Shown in pieces: positions 5,836 through 10,696 of a stretch of 10,696 nt of DNA. This DNA comes from JBOFDK01 sp051646925. GTDB lineage: Bacteria > Bacillota > Clostridia > Lachnospirales > Cellulosilyticaceae. Within the stretch, counting starts at the first letter, position 1, and each line of letters begins with the position of its first letter. The stretch lies in contig JBOFDK010000040.1 of NCBI GenBank assembly GCA_051646925.1, positions 1-10,696 of the forward strand. Direction: 5' to 3'. The position numbers and the translations under genes were made by a program. Under the pieces are notes generated by a model. The model saw only the letters and a list, made by a program, of their open reading frames with translations, was not told the origin of the DNA and ran no database searches.

Positions 5836-5864
5836 TTGTCTTCATGGGTGGGTGGGTGTATAAT
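5836..5864 (+). promoter_or_regulatory. promoter of the accessory two-gene operon, G-tract spacer
   Basis: The -35 TTGTCT (5836-5841), a 17-bp spacer and a perfect -10 TATAAT (5859-5864) lie 40 bp before the gene at 5905. The spacer contains GGGTGGGTGGGTG (5846-5858), which stands out in otherwise AT-rich DNA. Confidence 0.75.
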
Positions 5865-5904
5865 GTGTTTATAAGATAGAGGTACAACTTACCAAGGAGA
5901 AAAC

Positions 5905-6432
5905 ATGGCTGGCTACAACGGATACTCAATGAGTAATAACGCAGTTGATGCTTACGCAACTGGAGAAAAACCTAATTCTAAATGGACTAAAACAGATTTA
6001 TTGGAAGCATATGAAAACGAATGTGTTGATTTAGGAATCGAAGTTCTTGATCTAAAAAAATTAACTGTATCAAACCTTAGATTCTTGTTGTTAAGATGCT
6101 CTTCATGGCACCACACAAGCTCAAGATTTAACAAAACAAACTTCTATTCAATTAGTACTAACGCAGTAGAAACACTAACTCAAGCAACAATAACTGAAAT
6201 GATTGAACAAAACAAAGCGAATAGACTTACTGCTAAAGCGAAAAAAGATATTCCATCGATAGAAAAATGGGAAGTAAAATTTCTAGTTTGGGGAGGATCT
6301 AGAAAGCATCCTAAAGCTGTAGAACACAAAGAAGTGGTTGAACGTGATTATTCAAAAGGCTACGTATTAACGACTGAAGGACGTAAAATGACTAGCTCGA
6401 ATGGATTTGAATTTATCCGCAAAGTTGCGTGA
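5905..6432 (+). CDS. unknown protein with WHHTS motif, paired with an XRE gene
   Basis: A 175-residue protein of unrecognised function. Visible features are an N-terminal GYSMSNNAVDAYATGEKP (6-23), a central SSWHHTSSRFNKTNFY (66-81) with two adjacent histidines, a charged helix (100-115), and a C-terminal beta-rich part (121-175: KWEVKFLVWGGSRKHPKAVE, then GYVLTTEGRKM). This arrangement (YSMSNNA-like start, WHHTSxxxNKTxFY centre, LVWGGxRKHPK end) looks like a conserved small protein family in Bacillota that I recall seeing beside HTH genes; that is a recollection. The ATG at 5905 has AAGGAG five bases upstream. Its stop overlaps the ribosome site of the next gene, so the two are co-expressed. 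A toxin-antitoxin or regulator/effector pair is possible, with this protein as effector. That is inference only. Confidence 0.75.
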   Translation: MAGYNGYSMSNNAVDAYATGEKPNSKWTKTDLLEAYENECVDLGIEVLDLKKLTVSNLRFLLLRCSSWHHTSSRFNKTNFYSISTNAVETLTQATITEMIEQNKANRLTAKAKKDIPSIEKWEVKFLVWGGSRKHPKAVEHKEVVERDYSKGYVLTTEGRKMTSSNGFEFIRKVA

Positions 6433-6442
6433 GGGAGATAAT

Positions 6443-6868
6443 ATGGCAGCAATAAAATCAAAAGAGTGGCTCAAAGCCACTCTAGCAAACAAAAACATGA
6501 CACAAAAAGAACTTGCTCAAAAGACGGGCCTATCATTACCGGCTATTTCGAAAATAATGATTGGAGAACGCTTCGGTTCAGTTGAAACATGGGAGAAGAT
6601 CATTGCCGTTCTTGGAGACGATTTCTCCATAAGTGTAGAGTCATCGGATTTTGTAACTGAAATTTATCAAGAAATACTGGAATATGGTGATAGTTATGAA
6701 TGCTTTGTATTTTATGAAATGCATCATGGTAATATCGTATTTAAAGATTACTTACTTCCAGAAGACGTGGAGTCACAATATAAAGATGATTTGCTTGCTA
6801 TGTCAAAATTAAAGATAACATTAGGTGAAGCTTATGCATTATTTAGAGCACAGGATAGTATAATTTAA
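6443..6868 (+). CDS. XRE-family regulator with extra C-terminal domain, possible antitoxin
   Basis: The start is ATG 6443, with GAGGGAG overlapping the stop of the upstream gene; an in-frame ATG at 6401 lies inside that gene and lacks a site. The product has 141 residues. Residues 6-60 form an XRE domain (WLKATLANKNMTQKELAQKT, then LSLPAISKIMIGER as recognition helix). Residues 68-141 form a second, acidic alpha/beta part (VTEIYQEILEYGDSYECFVF, then GNIVFKDYLLPED, then a helix LGEAYALFRAQ) that I do not recognise. HTH proteins encoded second in a two-gene operon often act as antitoxin and autorepressor (HigA-like order). Here it may repress the promoter at 5836-5864. A terminator follows directly. 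Confidence 0.85.
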   Translation: MAAIKSKEWLKATLANKNMTQKELAQKTGLSLPAISKIMIGERFGSVETWEKIIAVLGDDFSISVESSDFVTEIYQEILEYGDSYECFVFYEMHHGNIVFKDYLLPEDVESQYKDDLLAMSKLKITLGEAYALFRAQDSII

Positions 6869-6889
6869 GGTCGAAATTGACCTTTTTTT
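6867..6889 (+). terminator. terminator of the accessory operon
   Basis: AAGGTC (6867-6872) pairs with GACCTT (6879-6884) over GAAATT, followed by a T-run to 6889. It overlaps the stop codon of the XRE gene. Confidence 0.8.
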
Positions 6890-6917
6890 ATTCCAATTTT
6901 CAAAAAAAAGTAAATAA

Positions 6918-6938
6918 AGTATGCCAAAAGTATGCCAA
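6918..6938 (+). repeat. integrase arm-type site, left
   Basis: Two tandem AGTATGCCAA units with an 11-bp period, identical over 21 bp to the copy at 7099-7119. The distance to the tRNA-like core is 51 bp. Confidence 0.75.
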
Positions 6939-6949
6939 AGGCCCTAAAA

Positions 6950-6980
6950 ATAAAAAAAACCCCTTTATTTAAAGGGTTTA
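6950..6980 (-). terminator. leftward terminator beside the attP core
   Basis: CCCTTT (6961-6966) and AAAGGG (6971-6976), with flanking A and T runs that extend the stem, form a hairpin; an A-rich run at 6952-6959 gives the T-run on the minus strand. It would end the leftward transcript of the four-TM gene. After integration it would stand 10 bp beyond the tRNA 3' end and replace the host terminator. Confidence 0.7.
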
Positions 6981-6989
6981 ACGCATACA

Positions 6990-7007
6990 TGGTGGTCCTG
7001 GCCGGAA
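6990..7007 (-). other. attP core identical in pattern to a tRNA 3' end
   Basis: On the minus strand the block reads TTCCGGCCAGGACCACCA. It parses as the last two T-loop bases, T-stem 3' strand CCGGC, acceptor 3' strand CAGGACC, discriminator A and CCA. Upstream of it on that strand the T-loop and T-stem do not continue (GTATC cannot pair with CCGGC), so there is no whole tRNA. The target would be a host tRNA starting GGTCCTG with a GCCGG T-stem; the isoacceptor cannot be named. Confidence 0.7.
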
Positions 7008-7098
7008 GTGGAGATACTCGTTTATGAGTGAATAAAGTATTATATTACGACTTAAAATGCTCATTTAAGGCACTTAGTGGCAGATAATAATTTGATTT

Positions 7099-7119
7099 AG
7101 TATGCCAAAAGTATGCCAA
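7099..7119 (+). repeat. integrase arm-type site, right
   Basis: Identical 21-bp copy of 6918-6938, 91 bp from the core, in the same orientation. It ends 21 bp before the four-TM gene. Confidence 0.75.
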
Positions 7120-7140
7120 TTACAATTATCATTTATTGAA

Positions 7141-8154
7141 TTATGACAACCCATTTTCTCTACATAAGTAAAAGAGAAAAGCGATAATAACAGATATAAC
7201 AACTACACCAATGATACCATAAGCACAAATTGATAGAGATGAAAACAAATTATTAAAACCGTAAAATTCTTGAAAAGCATAAAGCCAAACACTAAAAACG
7301 AACAGAATAAGTAATACTCCATTTACAATCAAAATCATCGGATATCGTTTATATACAGAACTTCCATTTTTTTCTGTTTTTATTTTTGATTTCGCTATTT
7401 TTGCAATATAGTATATAAATACAAAAATTATATTAACCATACCAATAGCCCAAATTGAGCTTATCACCAACAACTTTAATAAGGGAATATTTTCAATATT
7501 TGAAAAAACTGACTGGAAAGATGCAATTCCACCGAACATAACAAATGAAAGCGCTGTAAAAATTGAGACAAGAGAAATCAATTGTGTAGTAATGTTTTTT
7601 ACTTTACCTTGCATTTTTTTGTATTTTTTTTCCATCTGTTTAGAGATTAAATTTAGAGATTCAAAGTCGTCTTTTGACTTTTCAAAAATACTTTCAATCG
7701 CTTTTTTACCAGAAGCTACTTTTTCATTATTATCATAATACAACCCTTGTTGAGTAATAACTAGGTTCACATGATCCCAAAATTTAACAACATATTTCTT
7801 GGTACAATCAATTTGGTTACAATTAGAAACTTCTTTTTTTTCAGAGTACATCAGTAATTCTTCAACGAAAAATAATAACCTTGACTCTTGTTCGCTGTTT
7901 AGTCCGTTGATGTATGAAGATATAATTGAATATAAAAACCTTCCATTTTCATTTGAAAACTCTTGAATAAGTGTATAAACCTTTTGTATATTGTCATCTT
8001 CTTCTGTATCACTAATGGCTAAATCTAAAATTTCTTTCAATGTATTTTTTTGTTTTTCGAATGCCATAGTTTTTTGATTATCTATATTGTATACGCCGTT
8101 ACCGACATCCAAATCATCTAATGGTATCCCTAAAGTAACATTATCCATTTGCAT
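7141..8154 (-). CDS. four-TM protein with long N-terminal cytosolic part, candidate toxin/effector (PanT-like)
   Basis: A 337-residue protein of no recognised family. Residues 1-190 are soluble and largely helical, with a coiled-coil-like stretch at about 152-190 (KSKDDFESLNLISKQMEKKY) leading straight into the membrane. Four hydrophobic segments lie at about 192-214 (LVSIFTALSFVMFGGIASF), 225-252, 272-293 and 306-330. The start overlaps the end of the Panacea gene: ATGCAAATGGATAA contains the start at 8154, an alternative ATG at 8148 and the upstream stop. There is no good ribosome site, so translation is probably coupled to the upstream gene. In the PanAT toxin-antitoxin systems a Panacea antitoxin is encoded next to varied toxins, some acting on membranes. 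That makes this protein a candidate membrane toxin or abortive-infection effector; this is inference. Confidence 0.75.
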   Translation of the reverse strand: MQMDNVTLGIPLDDLDVGNGVYNIDNQKTMAFEKQKNTLKEILDLAISDTEEDDNIQKVYTLIQEFSNENGRFLYSIISSYINGLNSEQESRLLFFVEELLMYSEKKEVSNCNQIDCTKKYVVKFWDHVNLVITQQGLYYDNNEKVASGKKAIESIFEKSKDDFESLNLISKQMEKKYKKMQGKVKNITTQLISLVSIFTALSFVMFGGIASFQSVFSNIENIPLLKLLVISSIWAIGMVNIIFVFIYYIAKIAKSKIKTEKNGSSVYKRYPMILIVNGVLLILFVFSVWLYAFQEFYGFNNLFSSLSICAYGIIGVVVISVIIAFLFYLCRENGLS

Positions 8155-8641
8155 TAATGAAAAAATCCTTTATTAGTTCTTTATTAATGACACTGTTGTA
8201 CCCATTTTTATAACTTTCAAGCCACGGTTTTTGCTTATGTGTTATTTGATACAGAGCCACCGGTGAGTATTCTTTACATAATTCTAATACATCGTTAATC
8301 AATTTTCGATCTATATCTTCAATAAGATTTTCGCTATATTCACGTACAATATATTGTTTTTTTTCTATATCATATTCTAATATATTTTCGACTTTAGAAA
8401 TATTATTTGCGCCAAATTGTTTAAATTCCGCATAAACAATTGGAATGACTGGCCCATATCTCCAAGCAAGCATATCTTCAATAAAACAAGGCTTTTTAAA
8501 TTTCTTGTAAAAATTTCCTTGTACAAAATATAACACTTTTTGTAGTTTAAGGTTAGATATTTCTACATCTATATTATTATAGTAGTTAATTACATATCGA
8601 GAAATATCTAAAGCTTTGTATCTAGCATTTTCTTCACACAT
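8141..8641 (-). CDS. Panacea (DUF4065, SocA/GepA-like) protein, likely antitoxin
   Basis: A 166-residue protein with the DUF4065 signature in order: ISNLKLQKVLYFVQGNFYKK (28-47), AWRYGPVIPIVYAEFKQFG (59-77), an acidic helical middle (100-124) and ALYQITHKQKPWLESY (129-144). Its length is usual for single-domain Panacea proteins. Known members are SocA of Caulobacter, a proteolytic adaptor antitoxin, and PanA antitoxins, which neutralise many unrelated toxins. The ATG at 8641 has AAAAGGGG upstream and a consensus -10 at 8667-8672. The next gene starts inside its last codons, a strict coupling that would set the ratio of the two proteins. It lies between the lysis genes and attP, a usual spot for prophage accessory genes. 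Very AT-rich, with long T-runs on the + strand. Confidence 0.88.
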   Translation of the reverse strand: MCEENARYKALDISRYVINYYNNIDVEISNLKLQKVLYFVQGNFYKKFKKPCFIEDMLAWRYGPVIPIVYAEFKQFGANNISKVENILEYDIEKKQYIVREYSENLIEDIDRKLINDVLELCKEYSPVALYQITHKQKPWLESYKNGYNSVINKELIKDFFINANG

Positions 8642-8666
8642 AATATCAACCCCTTTTTTTTATTAC

Positions 8667-8672
8667 ATTATA
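8667..8672 (-). promoter_or_regulatory. -10 element of the Panacea/four-TM operon
   Basis: TATAAT on the minus strand within GTGTATAATG, 25 bp before the start. The -35 at 17 bp is poor (ATAGAA). Read-through from the channel gene, which has no terminator after it, may add to expression. Confidence 0.5.
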
Positions 8673-8706
8673 CACTAATTTGCATTATTTTCTATTTTTT
8701 TTACAT

Positions 8707-9441
8707 TTATTTGATTTCTTCTAAATAACCTCCAGTAATGATCCCTGCTGGCAAAGCCACAACTGCAATTCCCATTAAAGATGAAATCATACTAATTAAT
8801 TTACCGAATTCTGATACTGGGTAAATATCTCCATACCCAACCGTAGTTAATGCCGTAGTACTCCAGTACAGTGCATCAAAGAATGTATTAAAACTATCGG
8901 GTTCTACTTGGAACATAATCAATCCCGTAATAAAGATATAGCCAATTGCTAAAACACCAACTGCTCCAAGCGTGCTTTTTTCTTTTTTCAGTACATTAAT
9001 AATTCTTGTAAAACTCTTTGAGTAACGTAAAAACTTAAACGCTCTCAAAGTTCTAAAAAACCTTAATATTTTCAATAACTTCAACTCTTTGTTCACTGCT
9101 AAGATTGAAGGCAATATAGCTAGTAGATCAATAATTGGCATGAAAGAGAGTGGATACTTTACAAATGATAATATGTTACTGTTTTTGCATTTGATATCAA
9201 ACGTTATCCACCTTAATATATAATCAATAATAAATATAGATACAGTTATATTATCGGTTATCAAAAATAAACTGAACTCTTCTTTAAAACACAAAGGAAT
9301 GATACTGACAATGATTGTAGCAAACATTATATAATCATAAACTTTACTTAAGACATCATTCTCGGATGATATTTCAATTATTTCATATATACGATTTCTT
9401 ATTCCTCCAGTACTGGATTTAAAATTTTCTTTACTATTCAT
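8707..9441 (-). CDS. voltage-gated potassium channel (KvAP-like, 6 TM)
   Basis: A complete 244-residue subunit of the voltage-gated ion channel family. S1 is about 33-51, S2 62-82, S3 100-115. S4 (119-140) has a basic residue at every third place: K121, K124, R127, R130, R133, K136, R139. S5 is about 158-178, the pore helix 187-199, the filter TTVGYGD 199-205 (K+-selective signature) and S6 212-238. Four subunits would form a K+ pore in the host membrane. The C-terminal tail is only a few residues, with no RCK/TrkA-N or cyclic-nucleotide domain, so gating is probably by voltage alone. The ATG at 9441 has GGTGGGGT upstream. It follows the late-operon terminator at 9575-9598 and so must have its own promoter, which I cannot see clearly in 9442-9574. 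A channel of this type in a phage genome is unusual. Confidence 0.93.
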   Translation of the reverse strand: MNSKENFKSSTGGIRNRIYEIIEISSENDVLSKVYDYIMFATIIVSIIPLCFKEEFSLFLITDNITVSIFIIDYILRWITFDIKCKNSNILSFVKYPLSFMPIIDLLAILPSILAVNKELKLLKILRFFRTLRAFKFLRYSKSFTRIINVLKKEKSTLGAVGVLAIGYIFITGLIMFQVEPDSFNTFFDALYWSTTALTTVGYGDIYPVSEFGKLISMISSLMGIAVVALPAGIITGGYLEEIK

Positions 9442-9574
9442 ATTTACCCCACCCGTTAAATCTAAATTACCATATTTTTACAAGCAATTCCATCTTCAAG
9501 TGATATCAAAGCAATTTCAATGATTTATAGATAAAAAATCAACGATTTATAAGCATATTTTACAATACGCAACA

Positions 9575-9598
9575 AAAAGCCGGGTTTCCCCGGCTTTT
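9575..9598. terminator. strong terminator of the lysis operon
   Basis: AAAAGCCGGG (9575-9584) pairs perfectly with CCCGGCTTTT (9589-9598) over TTTC. The A-run and T-run make it work in both directions. It overlaps the holin stop codon and separates phage late genes from the accessory genes. Confidence 0.9.
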
Positions 9599-10034
9599 AT
9601 TTAAAATTAGATTTATCTTCTACTTTTTGTTTTGCTGAATTCAATAACGGTGTTAGGAACGGTACAGTCACATCCATCTTGCCACAATTTTCAGTAATCG
9701 AAATCATTTCATTGAAAATTAACCAAATGGCAACGAATGCAGCAACAAGACCGACCATCGGAATACCAATAGCGAACTGTTCTGCACAATATGCTAATAA
9801 ACAGTCAATTGCAAAACCAATAAAAACTAGGAAGTACATGGATAGCTTTGCACATATGCCTTTAAATGACTTTTTATTATCAATAACTTCATCATTGTAA
9901 TGACTAGTCATAACTCCAGTTACATAATCAGCAAACTGGCATGATATCAACAACACGATTGGTAATGCTAATAAACCAAAAACTCCAACAAAAGCTGAAA
10001 CTGAACTAGATACAATCATTTTAATTTTTTCCAT
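9597..10034 (-). CDS. phage holin (Cph1/TcdE, phage_holin_4_1 family)
   Basis: A 145-residue membrane protein. Hydrophobic segments lie at about 13-32, 65-85 and 88-107. The family signature is clear: CQFADYVTGVMTSHYNDE (32-49), then KKSFKGICAKLSMYFLV (54-70), then FNEMISITENCGKMDVTVP (107-125), matching the DYxTG / K.GFKGI / NE.iSI.EN.g..g.p.P pattern of PF05105. It forms the membrane lesion that lets the amidase reach the wall. The ATG at 10034 follows the amidase stop by 8 bp, and its site GAGG overlaps that stop. In the direction of transcription the lysin comes first and the holin second, the reverse of the usual order in Bacillota phages. Confidence 0.92.
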   Translation of the reverse strand: MEKIKMIVSSSVSAFVGVFGLLALPIVLLISCQFADYVTGVMTSHYNDEVIDNKKSFKGICAKLSMYFLVFIGFAIDCLLAYCAEQFAIGIPMVGLVAAFVAIWLIFNEMISITENCGKMDVTVPFLTPLLNSAKQKVEDKSNFK

Positions 10035-10042
10035 TGTTTAAC

Positions 10043-10696
10043 TTACCTCGATAGATCTTTCACTTTGATCCAAGAATTGATTTCTGCTAAACGAGCACAC
10101 TCAACTCCCTTTAACAATCTAATTTCTGCAACGTTATAATACTTCTCGATGTAGGATGCACCTACCTTTGCACCCGGATTACCCCCATTGACCATGTAAA
10201 TAGCACCTGATTTAATCTTTGCTGGTTTATTGACTTCGATTTTCGTAGTAGATGCAGCAGTTACTAAAGTGAAGTCCTTTTCACTCAACCACCCTAAGCT
10301 TTGTCCTAATAAATAAGGATGTGTGCCAGATGTATGTTTTTTTGAGATCACTCCAGTTTTGATACTGGTGTTCTTTTTACCACTACCTGTTGCTGTAGTA
10401 TAGAGATACCCTTTCAGTTTAACTTCTTTACCAACGTAAGCATCAGTTACTGGTTTCGGAGCTTCTACTTTTTTCGATAATTTGAAACCAGTTGCGATTG
10501 CATCTGCAATTCCTTTATAAATTTCAACTTCATTTTTAACAAACACATCCATATTTGATTTATTTGAAATAAAGCATGTTTCTAATAAACAACTAGAAAT
10601 TCCTTTATCCTTTAATGTCTTGATCACAAGATAGTCCGTACGCTTTACTCCATCGTGTAAGGAGTCATTATCTCTAAGAGTAAAATATTTACCCAT
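10043..10696 (-). CDS. N-acetylmuramoyl-L-alanine amidase endolysin (N-terminus beyond window)
   Basis: The first codon in the window is an ATG at the very edge, but the protein is cut: the N-terminal part of the Amidase_3 fold with the first zinc ligands is missing. What is seen is the C-terminal part of the domain (residues 1-75 here): DGVKRTDYLVIKTLKDKG, then SSCLLETCFISNKSNMDV with the catalytic Glu (E39), then GIADAIATGF. Residues about 88-142 and 155-217 look like two SH3-like wall-binding modules (VKLKGYLYTTATGSGKK through GWLSEKDF, and AKIKSGAIYMVNGG through SWIKVKDL). It cleaves the amide bond between N-acetylmuramic acid and L-alanine, releasing phage progeny. It is followed by the holin, 8 bp away. 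Confidence 0.88.
   Translation of the reverse strand: MGKYFTLRDNDSLHDGVKRTDYLVIKTLKDKGISSCLLETCFISNKSNMDVFVKNEVEIYKGIADAIATGFKLSKKVEAPKPVTDAYVGKEVKLKGYLYTTATGSGKKNTSIKTGVISKKHTSGTHPYLLGQSLGWLSEKDFTLVTAASTTKIEVNKPAKIKSGAIYMVNGGNPGAKVGASYIEKYYNVAEIRLLKGVECARLAEINSWIKVKDLSR

Larger units (their letters stand above)
6918..7119. other. attP: probable intact attP region
   Basis: Two identical 21-bp repeats in the same orientation, each holding two copies of AGTATGCCAA, lie at 6918-6938 and 7099-7119. Between them is a GC-rich block that reads on the minus strand as a tRNA 3' end (6990-7007). This is the plan of a tyrosine-integrase attP: arm-type sites on both sides of a tRNA-derived core. In an integrated prophage the two arms would be separated by the whole phage. 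The stretch has no gene; the rest is AT-rich (a terminator at 6950-6980 is listed apart). Confidence 0.75.

Noticed and set aside
5905..6432. Arbitrium-like or other peptide signalling genes in accessory regions
   Set aside because: No AimR-like repeat protein and no small secreted peptide ending in RGA was found in the window.
6990..7076. Possible full tRNA gene around the tRNA-like block
   Set aside because: Only the 3' end (part of T-loop to CCA) fits. The facing T-stem strand does not pair, and no D-arm, anticodon arm or 5' acceptor strand follows on the minus strand, so it is a core fragment.
9500..9574. Repeated GATTTATA before the channel gene as a promoter or operator
   Set aside because: No -35/-10 pair with correct spacing could be fixed, and AT-rich repeats of this length are expected here by chance.
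9679..9900. Rightward frame inside the holin gene
   Set aside because: It is the antisense shadow of the holin, whose family signature is clear.
1..10696. CRISPR array or insertion sequence
   Set aside because: No regularly spaced repeats and no transposase-like protein are present; the only long exact repeats are the 21-bp pair at attP.

Overview
The window looks like part of a temperate phage of a low-GC Gram-positive (Bacillota) host. The DNA is AT-rich, ribosome binding sites are strong and purine-rich (GGAGG-type), the standard stop codons are used, and the genes are of Bacillota phage type: XRE repressors, an ImmA-like protease, a tyrosine integrase, a Cph1/TcdE-type holin and an amidase with SH3-like modules. 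Host genus cannot be read from the sequence.

Layout. Bases 1-1470 are the start of a leftward early (lytic) operon: Cro-like protein, small HTH-like protein, phage hypothetical protein, and the N-terminus of a membrane-anchored glucosaminidase-like protein. Bases 1485-1593 hold the genetic switch: two divergent promoters and four copies of a 17-bp operator; a fifth copy lies at 1244-1260. Bases 1620-4593 are the rightward lysogeny module: repressor, two-TM HIRAN-like protein, a structured RNA ending in a terminator, ImmA-like metallopeptidase, and integrase. Bases 4623-6868 carry accessory genes: a stand-alone HsdR-N-terminal-like nuclease (leftward) and a two-gene operon of an unknown protein plus an XRE regulator (rightward). 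Bases 6918-7119 look like an intact attP: paired direct repeats (integrase arm sites) flank an 18-bp core that matches the 3' end of a tRNA. Bases 7141-9441, all leftward, carry a four-TM protein, a Panacea/DUF4065 protein overlapping it, and a voltage-gated K+ channel. Bases 9597-10696 are the end of the late operon: holin and amidase (cut by the window edge).

How it fits together. Integrase and lysis genes lie on opposite sides of one attP, so the DNA reads as a circular, excised or virion-derived phage genome rather than a simple integrated prophage. After integration at a tRNA 3' end, the accessory genes on both sides of attP would sit at the two prophage ends, the usual place for lysogenic-conversion and anti-phage genes. 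The repressor has no S24 peptidase domain but an ImmA-like protease is encoded nearby, which suggests induction by proteolysis as in the ImmR/ImmA system of ICEBs1. The strongest candidates for undescribed biology are the Panacea plus four-TM pair, its neighbouring K+ channel, the unknown protein/XRE pair, and the structured RNA at 2801-2933.
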